NCBI GenBank assembly: GCA_020634885.1
Contig: JACKAW010000006.1
Location: forward strand, 1 to 64,000
DNA: 64,000 bases
Reading direction: 5' to 3'
Source: Anaerolineales bacterium
GTDB lineage: Bacteria > Chloroflexota > Anaerolineae > Anaerolineales > Villigracilaceae
Positions 53,011-62,048 of this stretch are shown here, piece by piece; position 1 is the first letter of the stretch, and each line of letters opens with the position of its first letter. Below the pieces are notes generated by a model. It did no database searches. It was not told the DNA's origin and saw only the letters and a list, made by a program, of their open reading frames with translations. The position numbers were made by a program, and so were the translations under genes.

Positions 53011-53039
53011 TTGATTAATTAGAAAAAATGTTCTAAAAT
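53011..53039 (+). promoter_or_regulatory. Promoter with SOS-box-like dyad ahead of the UvrA-like gene
   Basis: TTGATT (53011-53016), a 17-base spacer and TAAAAT (53034-53039). The spacer carries TAGAAAAAATGTTCTA (53020-53035), a dyad matching the one at 48984-48999. Confidence 0.6.
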
Positions 53040-53056
53040 ACAAGTCCTTTGTCTTG

Positions 53057-53088
53057 GGTGGGCAAAAGCGAATTTGCTTTTACCCACC
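53057..53088 (+). terminator. Hairpin with U-rich tail in the leader of the UvrA-like gene
   Basis: A 13-bp stem with one mismatch (53057-53069 with 53076-53088), followed by TATTTTGTTTAT. Being downstream of the promoter at 53011-53039, it may be a transcription attenuator as well as the terminator of the DUF1801 pair. Confidence 0.55.
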
Positions 53089-53128
53089 TATTTTGTTTAT
53101 ATCTGGCAGAGATAATAGAGGAGAGACC

Positions 53129-55378
53129 ATGCCGCAGGAATTTATTGAGATTCATGGAGCACGCGAGAACAATTTAAAGAACGTTTCGCTGCGCATTCCC
53201 AAACGCAAGATCACCATTTTCACAGGTGTGTCCGGTTCGGGTAAATCGTCCATCGTGTTCGACACGATCGCGACCGAATCACAGCGCTTGCTCAACGAAA
53301 ACTTCAGCATGTTCGTGCGGAACTTCCTGCCGAAATATTCCCAACCCGAAGCGGACTCCATCGAAAACTTGAGCATGTCCATTGTAGTGGATCAGAAGCG
53401 GATGGGCGGCGGCTCACACTCGACCGTGGGCACGATCACCGACATCAACACGATCCTACGCATGATGTTTTCGCGCCTTGGTCAACCCCACGTGGGACCC
53501 ACCAATGTTTTCGGCTTTAATGACCCGCAAGGCATGTGCCCGAACTGCAACGGTCTCGGTCGCAAGCTCGATGTGGACATGGACAAGTTCCTCGATAAAT
53601 CCAAATCCTTAAATGAAGGCGCAATCCTGTTCCCAGAATATGCCGTGGAAAGCTGGGGTTGGAGTAATTTGATCAATACCGGTTTGTTCGACCCGGATAA
53701 GAAGATTTCCAAATACACCCAAAAGGAATTGAACGACCTTTTGTATAGCGAGCCCATCAAGGTCAAGACCAAAATAGGGGCAAAAGACTTCAACATGACC
53801 TATGAAGGTATCGTCAACCGTTTTACCAATAAATATATCAAGCAAGATCTGAAAACCAAATCCGAGCGGACTCAAAAGGCAATCGAGCCTTTCATGACAA
53901 TGGGACCTTGTTCCGAATGTAACGGCGCTCGTTTGAGCAAGACCGTCTTGAATTGTAAGATCAACGGCTATAACATTGCCGACCTGACGAGCATGGAGAT
54001 CCCTGATTTGATCGAAGCTGTAAAAAAGATCAAGATCCCTGCCGCTCAGCCGATGGTCAATGCGTTGCTTGAGCGGTTACAACATCTCGTGGATATTGGC
54101 TTGGAATATCTCAGCCTCAGCCGCGAAACGGACACACTTTCGGGCGGCGAGTCGCAACGTGTAAAGATCGTCAAACATCTGGGTAGCAGCCTCACGGATG
54201 TGATCTACATCTTCGATGAACCAAGCGTGGGTTTGCATCCGCGTGATGTGCATCGCATGAATGAGTTGTTGCAAAAATTACGTGACAAAGGGAACACCGT
54301 CATTGTGGTGGAGCATGACCCGGATGTCATCAAAGTGGCAGACCATATCGTGGACGTGGGTCCACATGCAGGTCCGCAGGGAGGCGAAATCGTTTTCGAA
54401 GGAAGTTATGCCAACTTGCTCAAGGCTAAGACGTTGACGGGTATGCACATGCAGCAATCCGTCCCCATTAAAGATTCATTCCGCGCGCCGACAGGGAAAT
54501 TGCCGATAAAAAATGCGAAAGTCAATAATCTGCAAAACGTCAGTGTGAACATTCCAACGGGCGTATTGACTGTGGTCACGGGTGTGGCTGGATCTGGGAA
54601 AAGCTCACTCATCAACGAAGTGTTTCAGCATCAACATCCCGATGCGGTTGTGATCGATCAATCCGCGGTGGGAGTCAACAGCCGCTCGAATCCCGCTACC
54701 TACACCGGCATTCTGGATGATGTCCGCAAGGCGTTTGCATCTGCTAATAAAGTGCAGCCAGCTTTGTTCAGTTTTAACTCAAAAGGTGCGTGCGAGAACT
54801 GTCAGGGACTTGGCGTGATCTATACCGAACTGTCGTTTTTCGATAGCGTGAAATCCCCATGCGAAGTTTGTGGCGGCAAACGTTTTAAAGATGAAGTGCT
54901 TGCGTATAAACTGAATGGGAAAAATATTTCAGAGGTTCTGTCATTGAATGTGGGGCAGGCACTCGAATATTTTGAGTTGAAAGAAGTGGTCAAAAAACTG
55001 CAAGCCATGAGCGATGTCGGTTTGGACTATCTCGGACTCGGGCAGCCCTTGAGTACCCTTTCAGGCGGCGAATGTCAGCGCATCAAACTTGCCAGTGAGT
55101 TGCACAAGCAAGGCAGCATCTATATCATGGATGAACCCACCACCGGCTTGCATATGTCCGATATCGGGCATCTCATGCAGGTCATCAATCGCCTCGTGGA
55201 TTCAGGTAATACGGTTGTGGTCATTGAACATAATCTGCACGTCATCAAAAATGCTGATTGGATCATCGATATGGGTCCCGAAGGCGGACATAAAGGGGGT
55301 AAGGTTATGTTCGAAGGCACGCCTAAAGAATTATTGAAAGCGAAGGGGTCGCTTACCAGTGCGTATTTGAAAAATTAA
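53129..55378 (+). CDS. UvrA-like ABC protein without UvrB-binding domain
   Basis: The product is 749 residues against about 940 for UvrA. Both ABC halves are present: Walker A GVSGSGKSS (33-41) and GVAGSGKSS in the second half, signatures LSGGESQRV and LSGGECQRI, and the zinc-finger CxxC pairs (CPNCNGLG, CSECNGAR, CENCQGLG, CEVCGGKR). The UvrB-binding segment after the first Walker A is missing: TITDINTILRMMFSRLG goes straight to the CPNC region. That matches the UvrA2/DrrC class linked to tolerance of DNA-binding drugs rather than to general excision repair. GGAGAGACC precedes the ATG. Confidence 0.88.
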   Translation: MPQEFIEIHGARENNLKNVSLRIPKRKITIFTGVSGSGKSSIVFDTIATESQRLLNENFSMFVRNFLPKYSQPEADSIENLSMSIVVDQKRMGGGSHSTVGTITDINTILRMMFSRLGQPHVGPTNVFGFNDPQGMCPNCNGLGRKLDVDMDKFLDKSKSLNEGAILFPEYAVESWGWSNLINTGLFDPDKKISKYTQKELNDLLYSEPIKVKTKIGAKDFNMTYEGIVNRFTNKYIKQDLKTKSERTQKAIEPFMTMGPCSECNGARLSKTVLNCKINGYNIADLTSMEIPDLIEAVKKIKIPAAQPMVNALLERLQHLVDIGLEYLSLSRETDTLSGGESQRVKIVKHLGSSLTDVIYIFDEPSVGLHPRDVHRMNELLQKLRDKGNTVIVVEHDPDVIKVADHIVDVGPHAGPQGGEIVFEGSYANLLKAKTLTGMHMQQSVPIKDSFRAPTGKLPIKNAKVNNLQNVSVNIPTGVLTVVTGVAGSGKSSLINEVFQHQHPDAVVIDQSAVGVNSRSNPATYTGILDDVRKAFASANKVQPALFSFNSKGACENCQGLGVIYTELSFFDSVKSPCEVCGGKRFKDEVLAYKLNGKNISEVLSLNVGQALEYFELKEVVKKLQAMSDVGLDYLGLGQPLSTLSGGECQRIKLASELHKQGSIYIMDEPTTGLHMSDIGHLMQVINRLVDSGNTVVVIEHNLHVIKNADWIIDMGPEGGHKGGKVMFEGTPKELLKAKGSLTSAYLKN

Positions 55379-55439
55379 GATGCAAAATAATGGAGCAAAC
55401 CTAAAGTTGATTTCGTTTTAGAAATAAACAGGAAATGGA

Positions 55440-56765
55440 ATGAAAACCTTTTATCAAATTTTAGCGAATACTGTTTTAGCGAACGTGACCAATATGACAG
55501 TTTGGTTTGCAATGATATTTTTTATTTACCTTGAAACCAAATCTGTTACAGCCACCTCAATCGTTTCAGGGATTTATCTTGTCTTGACTGCTGGTTTGGG
55601 CATTTGGTTTGGCAGCCTGGTCGACCATAACAAGAAAAAGAATGTCATGATCCTTTCGGGTACGATCTCGTTGATTATTTACATCATTGGGTTTGTGATC
55701 TATTTGCTGATGCCAGCCGAAACATGGAAGAACCCGACCGCCCCCACGCTTTGGATATTCAATGTCTTATTGTTAATTGGTGTGATTGCAGGGAATATTC
55801 GTGGAATTGCAGTGCCAACCTTGGTGACGATATTAATTCCCGAAGAGGGACGCGCGAAGGCGAACGGGCTTACGGGTACTGCTTTTGGCATTGCCTTCTT
55901 GATCTGTTCCGCCATCAGCGGTTTGTTGGTGGGTGCGGGCGGCATGTATTATGTTTTGATCCTTGGAATCACGATGATGATTTTTTCAATTCTTCATATG
56001 TGGTTTTTGCCCATTCCAGAAAAAGAAATTGTGCATCTCGAACATCAACAAGGCAAAGTGGATCTGCGCGGCACCTTTGCCGTGGTCGCTGCGATTCCCG
56101 GCTTGATGGCATTGATCCTTTTCAGCACCATCAACAACTTTTTAGGCGGCACCTTCATGGGTCTCATGGATGCCTATGGGCTTTCACTGGTTTCGGTGGA
56201 AACATGGGGCTTGCTCTTCGCTGTGATCAGCTGTGGCTTTATCCTTGGCGGGATGTTTATCTCAAAATATGGTCTGGGCAAGAATCCACTTTTTGCAATG
56301 TTCGCTGCCAACATCGTTATATGGATTATTTCTGCTTTATTCACAATTCAGCCTTCCATTGTCTTGCTTTCAGTGGGTATGTTAATTTATATCAGCGTGG
56401 TTCCGTTCATTGAGGCGGCAGAACAGACGATCCTTCAAAAGGTTGTCCCGCAGGAAAGGCAGGGACGTGTCTTCGGATTCGCTCAAAGCGTGGAACAATC
56501 CGCCGCGCCTCTGACGACCTTTTTGATTGGTCCCATTGCTGAGACCTTTTTCATCCCGTTTATGACCACTGGCGCGGGTGTGGGTCTCATTGGCGATTGG
56601 TTCGGCACTGGACCCGCTAGAGGCATTGCCTTGGTTTTCACGGTGACGGGTATTCTTGGTTTGATCCTGACTGTAGCTGCCATGAATACAAAATATTACA
56701 AGTTGCTTTCTGAACGATACATGGATCATGAACCTGAAACATTGCCTGAAGGTGAATTGGCGTAA
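55440..56765 (+). CDS. MFS transporter (efflux type)
   Basis: The product is 441 residues with about twelve membrane spans. The DHNKKKN loop after TM2 corresponds to the MFS-A motif. The C-terminal part (QERQGRVFGFAQSVEQSAAPLT) resembles the MFS multidrug/macrolide-exporter group. It is 61 bases after the UvrA-like gene on the same strand, so the two may be co-transcribed. Substrate unknown. Confidence 0.88.
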   Translation: MKTFYQILANTVLANVTNMTVWFAMIFFIYLETKSVTATSIVSGIYLVLTAGLGIWFGSLVDHNKKKNVMILSGTISLIIYIIGFVIYLLMPAETWKNPTAPTLWIFNVLLLIGVIAGNIRGIAVPTLVTILIPEEGRAKANGLTGTAFGIAFLICSAISGLLVGAGGMYYVLILGITMMIFSILHMWFLPIPEKEIVHLEHQQGKVDLRGTFAVVAAIPGLMALILFSTINNFLGGTFMGLMDAYGLSLVSVETWGLLFAVISCGFILGGMFISKYGLGKNPLFAMFAANIVIWIISALFTIQPSIVLLSVGMLIYISVVPFIEAAEQTILQKVVPQERQGRVFGFAQSVEQSAAPLTTFLIGPIAETFFIPFMTTGAGVGLIGDWFGTGPARGIALVFTVTGILGLILTVAAMNTKYYKLLSERYMDHEPETLPEGELA

Positions 56766-56774
56766 GGAGTATGT

Positions 56775-57368
56775 ATGGCAATTTCTAATTTTCCCAAGAT
56801 CGGTTCACCTGCTACGCGTGCTTTGGAGGCGGCAGGGTATACAAACCTAAAGCAGTTAAGCAAGCTCACCGAAGCAGAGTTGGCTCAACTGCATGGCATG
56901 GGGCCGAAGGCATTGAGAATTCTTAGTGAAGCCTTGAAAGCAGAAGGCTTGTCTTTCAAACAGGGAAAGGTGGGGGAGAACCTGAAGAAGAAAGGCTCAC
57001 CTGTCAGTCGAACGGATAAGGTGGATGAATTTCTTCGGGAACTACGTCACCCGCTCACGGCGGAGATAGAAGCGGTGCGCTCCATCATCAAGGGTGTGAA
57101 TAAAGATATTGCAGAAGAGGTCAAATGGAAGGCGCCATCCTTCAATTACAAAGGCGAGTATTTGGTGACGTTCAATTTGTGGGAAATGGAACGGATCTTT
57201 TTGGTGTTTCATAACCCGTTGATTCCGCAGGTCAAGAGTAAAATTCTTGAGGGAGATTACAAAGATAGACGCAAAACTTATTTTACAGATATGCAGGATA
57301 TAAAGGCAAAGAAGCCCTTGTTGGAAAAAGCCCTGAAAGACTTGATTAAGTTAATCGATTTGGGATAA
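56775..57368 (+). CDS. Helix-hairpin-helix plus DUF1801 fusion
   Basis: The product is 197 residues. The N-terminus (about 1-55, GSPATRALEAAGYTNLKQL, then AQLHGMGPKALRILSEAL) is a helix-hairpin-helix domain like that of RNA polymerase alpha C-termini. The C-terminal DUF1801 domain starts at about 75 (VDEFLRELRHPLTAEIEAVR; VKWKAPSFNYKGEYLVTF). It is the fourth DUF1801-type gene in 7 kb. DNA binding through the HhH part is possible. It follows the MFS gene by 9 bases. Confidence 0.82.
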   Translation: MAISNFPKIGSPATRALEAAGYTNLKQLSKLTEAELAQLHGMGPKALRILSEALKAEGLSFKQGKVGENLKKKGSPVSRTDKVDEFLRELRHPLTAEIEAVRSIIKGVNKDIAEEVKWKAPSFNYKGEYLVTFNLWEMERIFLVFHNPLIPQVKSKILEGDYKDRRKTYFTDMQDIKAKKPLLEKALKDLIKLIDLG

Positions 57369-57429
57369 GTGCGGCGCGCTGTTTCAGGCTTTGATCATAG
57401 CCAAATTATAGTGAAGAGGAGTTTTAGCA

Positions 57430-57789
57430 ATGAAAGATGCAAGCAATCATCGGGTTTTTGGAATGAAATTTGCGGATGTGTATCCGTTATATGTTAAGAA
57501 AGCGGAACGCAAAAACCGCACAAAAGAGGAAGTTGATCAGATAATTCTTTGGTTGACTGGCTATGACCATGCCGGGCTTCAAAAACAAATTAATGACGGG
57601 AATAGTTTTGAAATCTTTTTTGATCAGGCGCCAGCCTTTCACCCAAATAGTTCACTGATCACAGGTGTAGTGTGTGGGGTTCGCGTGCAGGAAATCGAAA
57701 ATCCGCTGATGCGAAAAATACGCTATTTGGATAAATTGATCGACGAACTCGCAAAAGGAAAAGCGATGGAGAAGATTTTGCGGCAGTAG
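57430..57789 (+). CDS. DUF2200 family protein
   Basis: The product is 119 residues with the family signature VFGMKFADVYPLYVKKAERK and the IILWLTGYDHAGLQ segment. Function unknown. GAAGAGGAG precedes the ATG. An 82-base gap with a GCCCGCA/TGCGGGC hairpin (57833-57852) separates it from the exonuclease gene. Confidence 0.85.
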   Translation: MKDASNHRVFGMKFADVYPLYVKKAERKNRTKEEVDQIILWLTGYDHAGLQKQINDGNSFEIFFDQAPAFHPNSSLITGVVCGVRVQEIENPLMRKIRYLDKLIDELAKGKAMEKILRQ

Positions 57790-57871
57790 GTTGTTGAGTT
57801 GATTGCTTCGCCGCTGAAAATCAAAAACGGCAGCCCGCAATGACATGCGGGCATAACAATAAGGAGTCTGA

Positions 57872-58741
57872 ATGAAGATCCATTTGGTTGATGGTACCTA
57901 CGAATTATTTCGCGCTCATTTTGGCGCGCCGCCTAAAAAATCTGCCAGCGGACAGGAAGTTGGCGCAACCGTAGGGTTGCTCCGCAGTTTGTTGATGTTG
58001 TTGCAAACTGAAGGCGTGACCCATGTTGCGGTTGCGTTCGACCATGTCATTGAATCATTTCGTAACAAAATGTATGCGGGCTATAAATCCAGCGCGGGTG
58101 TTGACCCGGTCATCTTGAATCAATTTGAGATTGCTGAAAAGACAGTCGCCGCATTGGGGGTGCCTGTTTGGTCTATGGGCAAGTTTGAAGCGGACGATGC
58201 GATTGCCACGGCTGCGGCGAAGTTTAAGAAAGTTAAATCGGTTGAGCAGATCGTGATCTGTTCTGTCGATAAAGATCTGACTCAAATGGTGGACGATGAC
58301 CGCATCATTTGTTGGGACAGACGCCGTGAAATCACTCTAAATGAAAAAGGTGTGATCGAAAAATTTGGTGTCTTGCCTGAATCGATTCCGGATTTCCTCG
58401 CCCTCGTCGGTGACTCTGCCGATGGCTACCCGGGCATTCAAGGCTGGGGCGAAAAATCTACATCCACCGTGTTGGCAAAGTACAAGCATATCGAAGCGAT
58501 CCCTAAAGACCCGAATAAAATTCCGCTTGGTTTGGGGCGTGCCACAACGTTGATTGAAAACCTTCAGTCGAATTATAAAGATGCCTTACTTTTCAGAGAA
58601 TTATCCACCTTGCGGACAGATGTTCCGCTCAAGGAAAACCTTGCAGATTTGAAGTGGCAGGGAGCACATCCGCGCTTGAGGAAGGTTTGCAAGGAGTTGC
58701 GGAGTGAAAGCATTATAGATCGGGTGACAAGGTGGCGTTGA
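57872..58741 (+). CDS. Standalone 5'-3' exonuclease (PolA N-terminal / FEN type)
   Basis: The product is 289 residues. The nuclease core is equivalent to the 5'-3' exonuclease domain of DNA polymerase I, without polymerase. Marks are VDGTYELFRAHF, the acidic site FEADDAIAT and CSVDKDLTQM, and the H3TH DNA-binding segment GDSADGYPGIQGWGEKST. It likely removes 5' flaps or RNA primers. AAGGAGTCTG precedes the ATG. It overlaps the untranslated part of the next gene. Confidence 0.9.
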   Translation: MKIHLVDGTYELFRAHFGAPPKKSASGQEVGATVGLLRSLLMLLQTEGVTHVAVAFDHVIESFRNKMYAGYKSSAGVDPVILNQFEIAEKTVAALGVPVWSMGKFEADDAIATAAAKFKKVKSVEQIVICSVDKDLTQMVDDDRIICWDRRREITLNEKGVIEKFGVLPESIPDFLALVGDSADGYPGIQGWGEKSTSTVLAKYKHIEAIPKDPNKIPLGLGRATTLIENLQSNYKDALLFRELSTLRTDVPLKENLADLKWQGAHPRLRKVCKELRSESIIDRVTRWR

Positions 58742-58767
58742 ACATTTCTGATATTAAGGAGAAAGCC

Positions 58768-59277
58768 ATGAACAAAACTGAACTCTTGAGTTGGTTAAGG
58801 GCAGAACATAAGCACTGGGAGGAATTTCTCGACCATATCGGACTTGAGCGTATGGAGATACCCGGCGTGAACGGGAACTGGTCTATGAAAGATATGATTG
58901 CTCACATCACTTGCTACCAGCCTTGGGTTACCGCCCGCATACAGGCTGCGGCTCATGGTGCTCCGGAACCACCTTCGCCCTGGCCCGCAGAACTGCAATC
59001 GGATGATGAGGTTAATGCCTGGATCTATGAAACCAATCGTGGTCGTTCGGTGAGTGAGGTGTTGGATGATGCTCGCCAAATGTTTTATCAATTTTTTACC
59101 GTCATTGAAAATTTACCTGAGGATGTCCGCATCGAAGAGGTGCAACATGGGGGAAGAATGTTCTATCTTGTGTGGTTGGACGAACAGCGTTTTCAGGTTG
59201 GCGAGATTTTTGACCACTTCCATGACGACCATGAGGCAGATATACGCGCCTGGTTAAAAAATATTGGAAGCCAGTAA
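58768..59277 (+). CDS. ClbS/DinB-like four-helix bundle protein
   Basis: The product is 169 residues. It shows the DinB/ClbS layout: N-terminal helix (LLSWLRAEHKHWEEFLDHI), GNWSMKDMIAHITCYQPWV and the C-terminal FDHFHDDHEADIRAWL helix with His ligands. ClbS hydrolyses the cyclopropane warhead of colibactin; relatives are often metal-dependent transferases of low-molecular-weight thiols, so this function is only a possibility. GGAGAAAGCC precedes the ATG. Confidence 0.72.
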   Translation: MNKTELLSWLRAEHKHWEEFLDHIGLERMEIPGVNGNWSMKDMIAHITCYQPWVTARIQAAAHGAPEPPSPWPAELQSDDEVNAWIYETNRGRSVSEVLDDARQMFYQFFTVIENLPEDVRIEEVQHGGRMFYLVWLDEQRFQVGEIFDHFHDDHEADIRAWLKNIGSQ

Positions 59278-59288
59278 AAAAGAAAACT

Positions 59289-60539
59289 ATGCTGACTATA
59301 AACCTCGAAACCGCCCGTCGTTTTATCCTTGGCAAACAAGGTTTATGGCCCGGGCGGCATTGGCATGGGCTGAAAGGTGCTGAGCAAGCCATGCATGCCA
59401 TGGAATATTTGCAGCTTGATCCGTTGCAGATGATCGCACGCAGTCAGGATATTTCCTTATATAGCCGAGTGATCAATTACAAGCCTGAGATGTGGGAGGA
59501 TGCCACATACAAAAAACGCAGGTTTTTCGATTGGGGCGGCTGGCTGGCGGCGCGACCGATGGAGGAGTTGCCCTATTGGCGGGTGGTCATGCACCGTGAA
59601 CGGGATGGGGGCTACGGTGATCCGCGTCTGCGCCACATGGCAAAGGAACATGCCAGGGCGATTGTTGAAGTCCGCGCTATTTTGAAAGATCGAGAAACCG
59701 TGGGTAATCGCGACTTTGAAGCGGCAGATCGTAGGAAGACTCAAAGCTATCGTGGACGAAAAGACAGTGCTCTGGCATTGTATTATTTGTGGCGCATCGG
59801 TGACGTGATGACGCATCATCGCGAACGCTTTGAGCGGGTCTATGCACTGACGGAGAATGTCGCCCCGAAGGAATTGATCTACGAAAAGACCCAGGACGAA
59901 GCGGATCGTTTTCTCGTTAGAAAAGAAATCAGCTTTGGCGGTATCACGCGCATTCAACGTACCGGTGATTCGTATGGACGCGGCGAACCAGACCGGGCAG
60001 CAAAGAAACTTCTCGAAGGCATGTTGGCAGATGGTGAGATCATCGAAGTAAAAGTGGATGGAATGAAGGCTATTCAATATGCATTGGCAGACGATGCAAA
60101 GATGATCACAGATTTGAGCGCCGGGCGTATTCCAAAAGCATGGAAACCTGTAAACACAACGACCACTGAAGAGGCTGTTTTTCTTGCGCCGCTGGATCAT
60201 GTCAGCGCGCGTGGACGGGCAAAAGCTCTATTCGGTTTTGATTATGTGTGGGAAGTGTACAAGCCCGAACATCAGCGCAAGTATGGGTATTATGTTTTGC
60301 CGGTGTTATGGGGCGACCGTCTGGTTGCCCGCTTTGACAGCAAATTGGATCGGACAACCAACACATTCATCATTTTGGGTTTCTGGCTTGAAGATAAAAC
60401 CCTTGTCAAAGATAAAGCCTTTGCCGAAGCTCTGGCGCGTGGATTTGCCCGCTTTGTGAATTTTCTTGGTGCAGAAAAAATGGATGCAAAGGCAATTCCC
60501 TATCCGCTCTTGCGAAAAACCTCAAATTCATTTCTCTAA
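59289..60539 (+). CDS. YcaQ-type winged-helix DNA glycosylase (HTH_42)
   Basis: The product is 416 residues and belongs to the AlkZ/YcaQ superfamily that unhooks DNA interstrand crosslinks or removes bulky alkylated bases. The catalytic motif is Q-Phi-D: residues 42-44 in YLQLDPLQMIARS, which corresponds to the YcaQ branch (Q-Phi-D) rather than AlkZ (Q-Phi-Q). Further family segments are APLDHVSARGRAK and YYVLPVLWGDRLVARF. It ends 12 bases inside the convergent GNAT gene. Confidence 0.85.
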   Translation: MLTINLETARRFILGKQGLWPGRHWHGLKGAEQAMHAMEYLQLDPLQMIARSQDISLYSRVINYKPEMWEDATYKKRRFFDWGGWLAARPMEELPYWRVVMHRERDGGYGDPRLRHMAKEHARAIVEVRAILKDRETVGNRDFEAADRRKTQSYRGRKDSALALYYLWRIGDVMTHHRERFERVYALTENVAPKELIYEKTQDEADRFLVRKEISFGGITRIQRTGDSYGRGEPDRAAKKLLEGMLADGEIIEVKVDGMKAIQYALADDAKMITDLSAGRIPKAWKPVNTTTTEEAVFLAPLDHVSARGRAKALFGFDYVWEVYKPEHQRKYGYYVLPVLWGDRLVARFDSKLDRTTNTFIILGFWLEDKTLVKDKAFAEALARGFARFVNFLGAEKMDAKAIPYPLLRKTSNSFL

Positions 60540-60968
60540 TTTGTACATCGAAATTTTCCCGCCTTCGTCGTGAATGGAAAAACCATTCTTTTCCAGCACG
60601 CGCCTCGATGCAAGATTATGATTTGCCACTTCTGCGAACAACGGGCGGGTTTTCATGAGAAGTAAAAATTCGGCAACGGCTGTGCTGGCAATACCGCGCC
60701 GCCAAAACTCCTTGCCGATCCAGTAGCCGATGCGTTGTTCGTATTTGCCTTCTTTCCAGCAGATGATGTGACCTGTGACCTTGTCTTTGTAGATGATGGT
60801 GCGTGCGGTCACATTTTTATTTTTTAGAATTCCTTCCCAATGCCGCATGAACTCGCCGCGGTCTTTCGCGGGGTAGGTAGACATGGCAACGGCTTCGGGC
60901 TCAAGTTGCTGCTGGAAGAGGATGGGCAAGTCAGTTTCAGTGACGGGGCGTAATAAAATTTTTGGCAT
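60528..60968 (-). CDS. GNAT family N-acetyltransferase
   Basis: The product is 146 residues. The acetyl-CoA fold has motif A in IGKEFWRRGIASTAVAEFL and the C-terminal NHNLASRRVLEKNGF segment typical of RimJ/RimL-like acetyltransferases. Substrate unknown. Convergent with the YcaQ gene. Confidence 0.87.
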   Translation of the reverse strand: MPKILLRPVTETDLPILFQQQLEPEAVAMSTYPAKDRGEFMRHWEGILKNKNVTARTIIYKDKVTGHIICWKEGKYEQRIGYWIGKEFWRRGIASTAVAEFLLLMKTRPLFAEVANHNLASRRVLEKNGFSIHDEGGKISMYKLEK

Positions 60969-61032
60969 GGGTTTGAGCTAAGTATACAGGAATAATAGTT
61001 CCATCTTTTCTTTATTGCCAAAATCAGCCAGT

Positions 61033-61038
61033 TATAAT
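61033..61038 (+). promoter_or_regulatory. -10 element of the AraC gene (leaderless type)
   Basis: TATAAT ends 6 bases before the ATG at 61045, which puts the transcription start at or near the start codon. No Shine-Dalgarno sequence is visible. Confidence 0.5.
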
Positions 61039-61044
61039 CGAACC

Positions 61045-61953
61045 ATGAGCGACGATTTTCCTTTACACGAGTTCGAACAAACGCGTGAGTTCAGCCGACC
61101 CGATAGCCGCGATACCTTTTTCGAGATCGCCCGCATTGACGGCTTATCTGAGGCTGAAACGCCGACCGTGCCACATCGTCATACCTATTATGAAATTTTC
61201 TGGATCACGGGTGGCAGCGGAACACATTATATCGATTTTGAAAGTTATCCTTTCCAGCCGAATACGTTGTTCTTTATCACGCCCGGGCAGATTCATTTCC
61301 CCATCATCAAGGAAAGCCTAAGCGGATACGTCCTGCTCTTTACGGATGATTTTCTTTCACTCAATCGGCTGGATCACAACTTCCTGCGTGGATTTGATTT
61401 CTTTCATCGGGTCGACCATCCACCTGCCCTGCATCTACCGCCCGAACAGTCCATCCACTTTGACAATTTTTGCCGCGACCTGCTTGCTGAGTATCAAAGC
61501 GAGAATTTTGGAAAGCTTGTTGTGCTTCAATCCCTTTTGCAGCAGTTCCTGATTCAGGCGCAGCGCCTTTATCATGCCAAAGTGACGTCTGCCAGGGTCA
61601 GCGCGGGCGATGCGTTGGTTCAACAGTTCATCCGCCTGATCGATATTCATTACCTCGAAAAACAAAGTGTTCAGGAATATGCCAGCCTGCTTGCGGTTAC
61701 GGCTGGTCATCTTTCAGATACCACCCGAAAAGTATTGGGTGTACCGCCTAGCCAACTTATTCATCAACGGCTGACAGTGGAAGCCAAACGCTTGTTATTA
61801 CACTCCGATCAAAGCGTGGTGGAGATCGGTCAACGCGTTGGGTTTGCTGACCCTTCCTATTTCACCCGTTTCTTCAAACGTGAGACAAGACAATCTCCCA
61901 CTGTGTTCAGAACTTCTTTCCGAAAAAAGTACCAGATTTCCCGCAATTCCTAA
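61045..61953 (+). CDS. AraC family transcriptional regulator
   Basis: The product is 302 residues: N-terminal cupin domain (about 30-115, HRHTYYEIFWITGG) and C-terminal pair of HTH motifs (EYASLLAVTAGHLSDTTRKV and IGQRVGFADPSYFTRFFKRE). It probably controls the small membrane protein, ABM and TMEM175 genes downstream, or itself. Inducer unknown. Confidence 0.9.
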   Translation: MSDDFPLHEFEQTREFSRPDSRDTFFEIARIDGLSEAETPTVPHRHTYYEIFWITGGSGTHYIDFESYPFQPNTLFFITPGQIHFPIIKESLSGYVLLFTDDFLSLNRLDHNFLRGFDFFHRVDHPPALHLPPEQSIHFDNFCRDLLAEYQSENFGKLVVLQSLLQQFLIQAQRLYHAKVTSARVSAGDALVQQFIRLIDIHYLEKQSVQEYASLLAVTAGHLSDTTRKVLGVPPSQLIHQRLTVEAKRLLLHSDQSVVEIGQRVGFADPSYFTRFFKRETRQSPTVFRTSFRKKYQISRNS

Positions 61954-62048
61954 ATGGCATCTTTGCCCTTGGATGAATAGAATTCGCGCATTGGTTTTAG
62001 AAAAACCAGTGCGCGAATTTGATTTTCAAAAGAGAAAAGGAGTTTGTT

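Noticed and set aside
55724..56413. 229-residue plus-strand frame overlapping the MFS gene
   Set aside because: Shadow in another frame of a clear twelve-span transporter.
59457..60200. 247-residue minus-strand frame opposite the YcaQ gene
   Set aside because: Antisense to a gene with clear family motifs.
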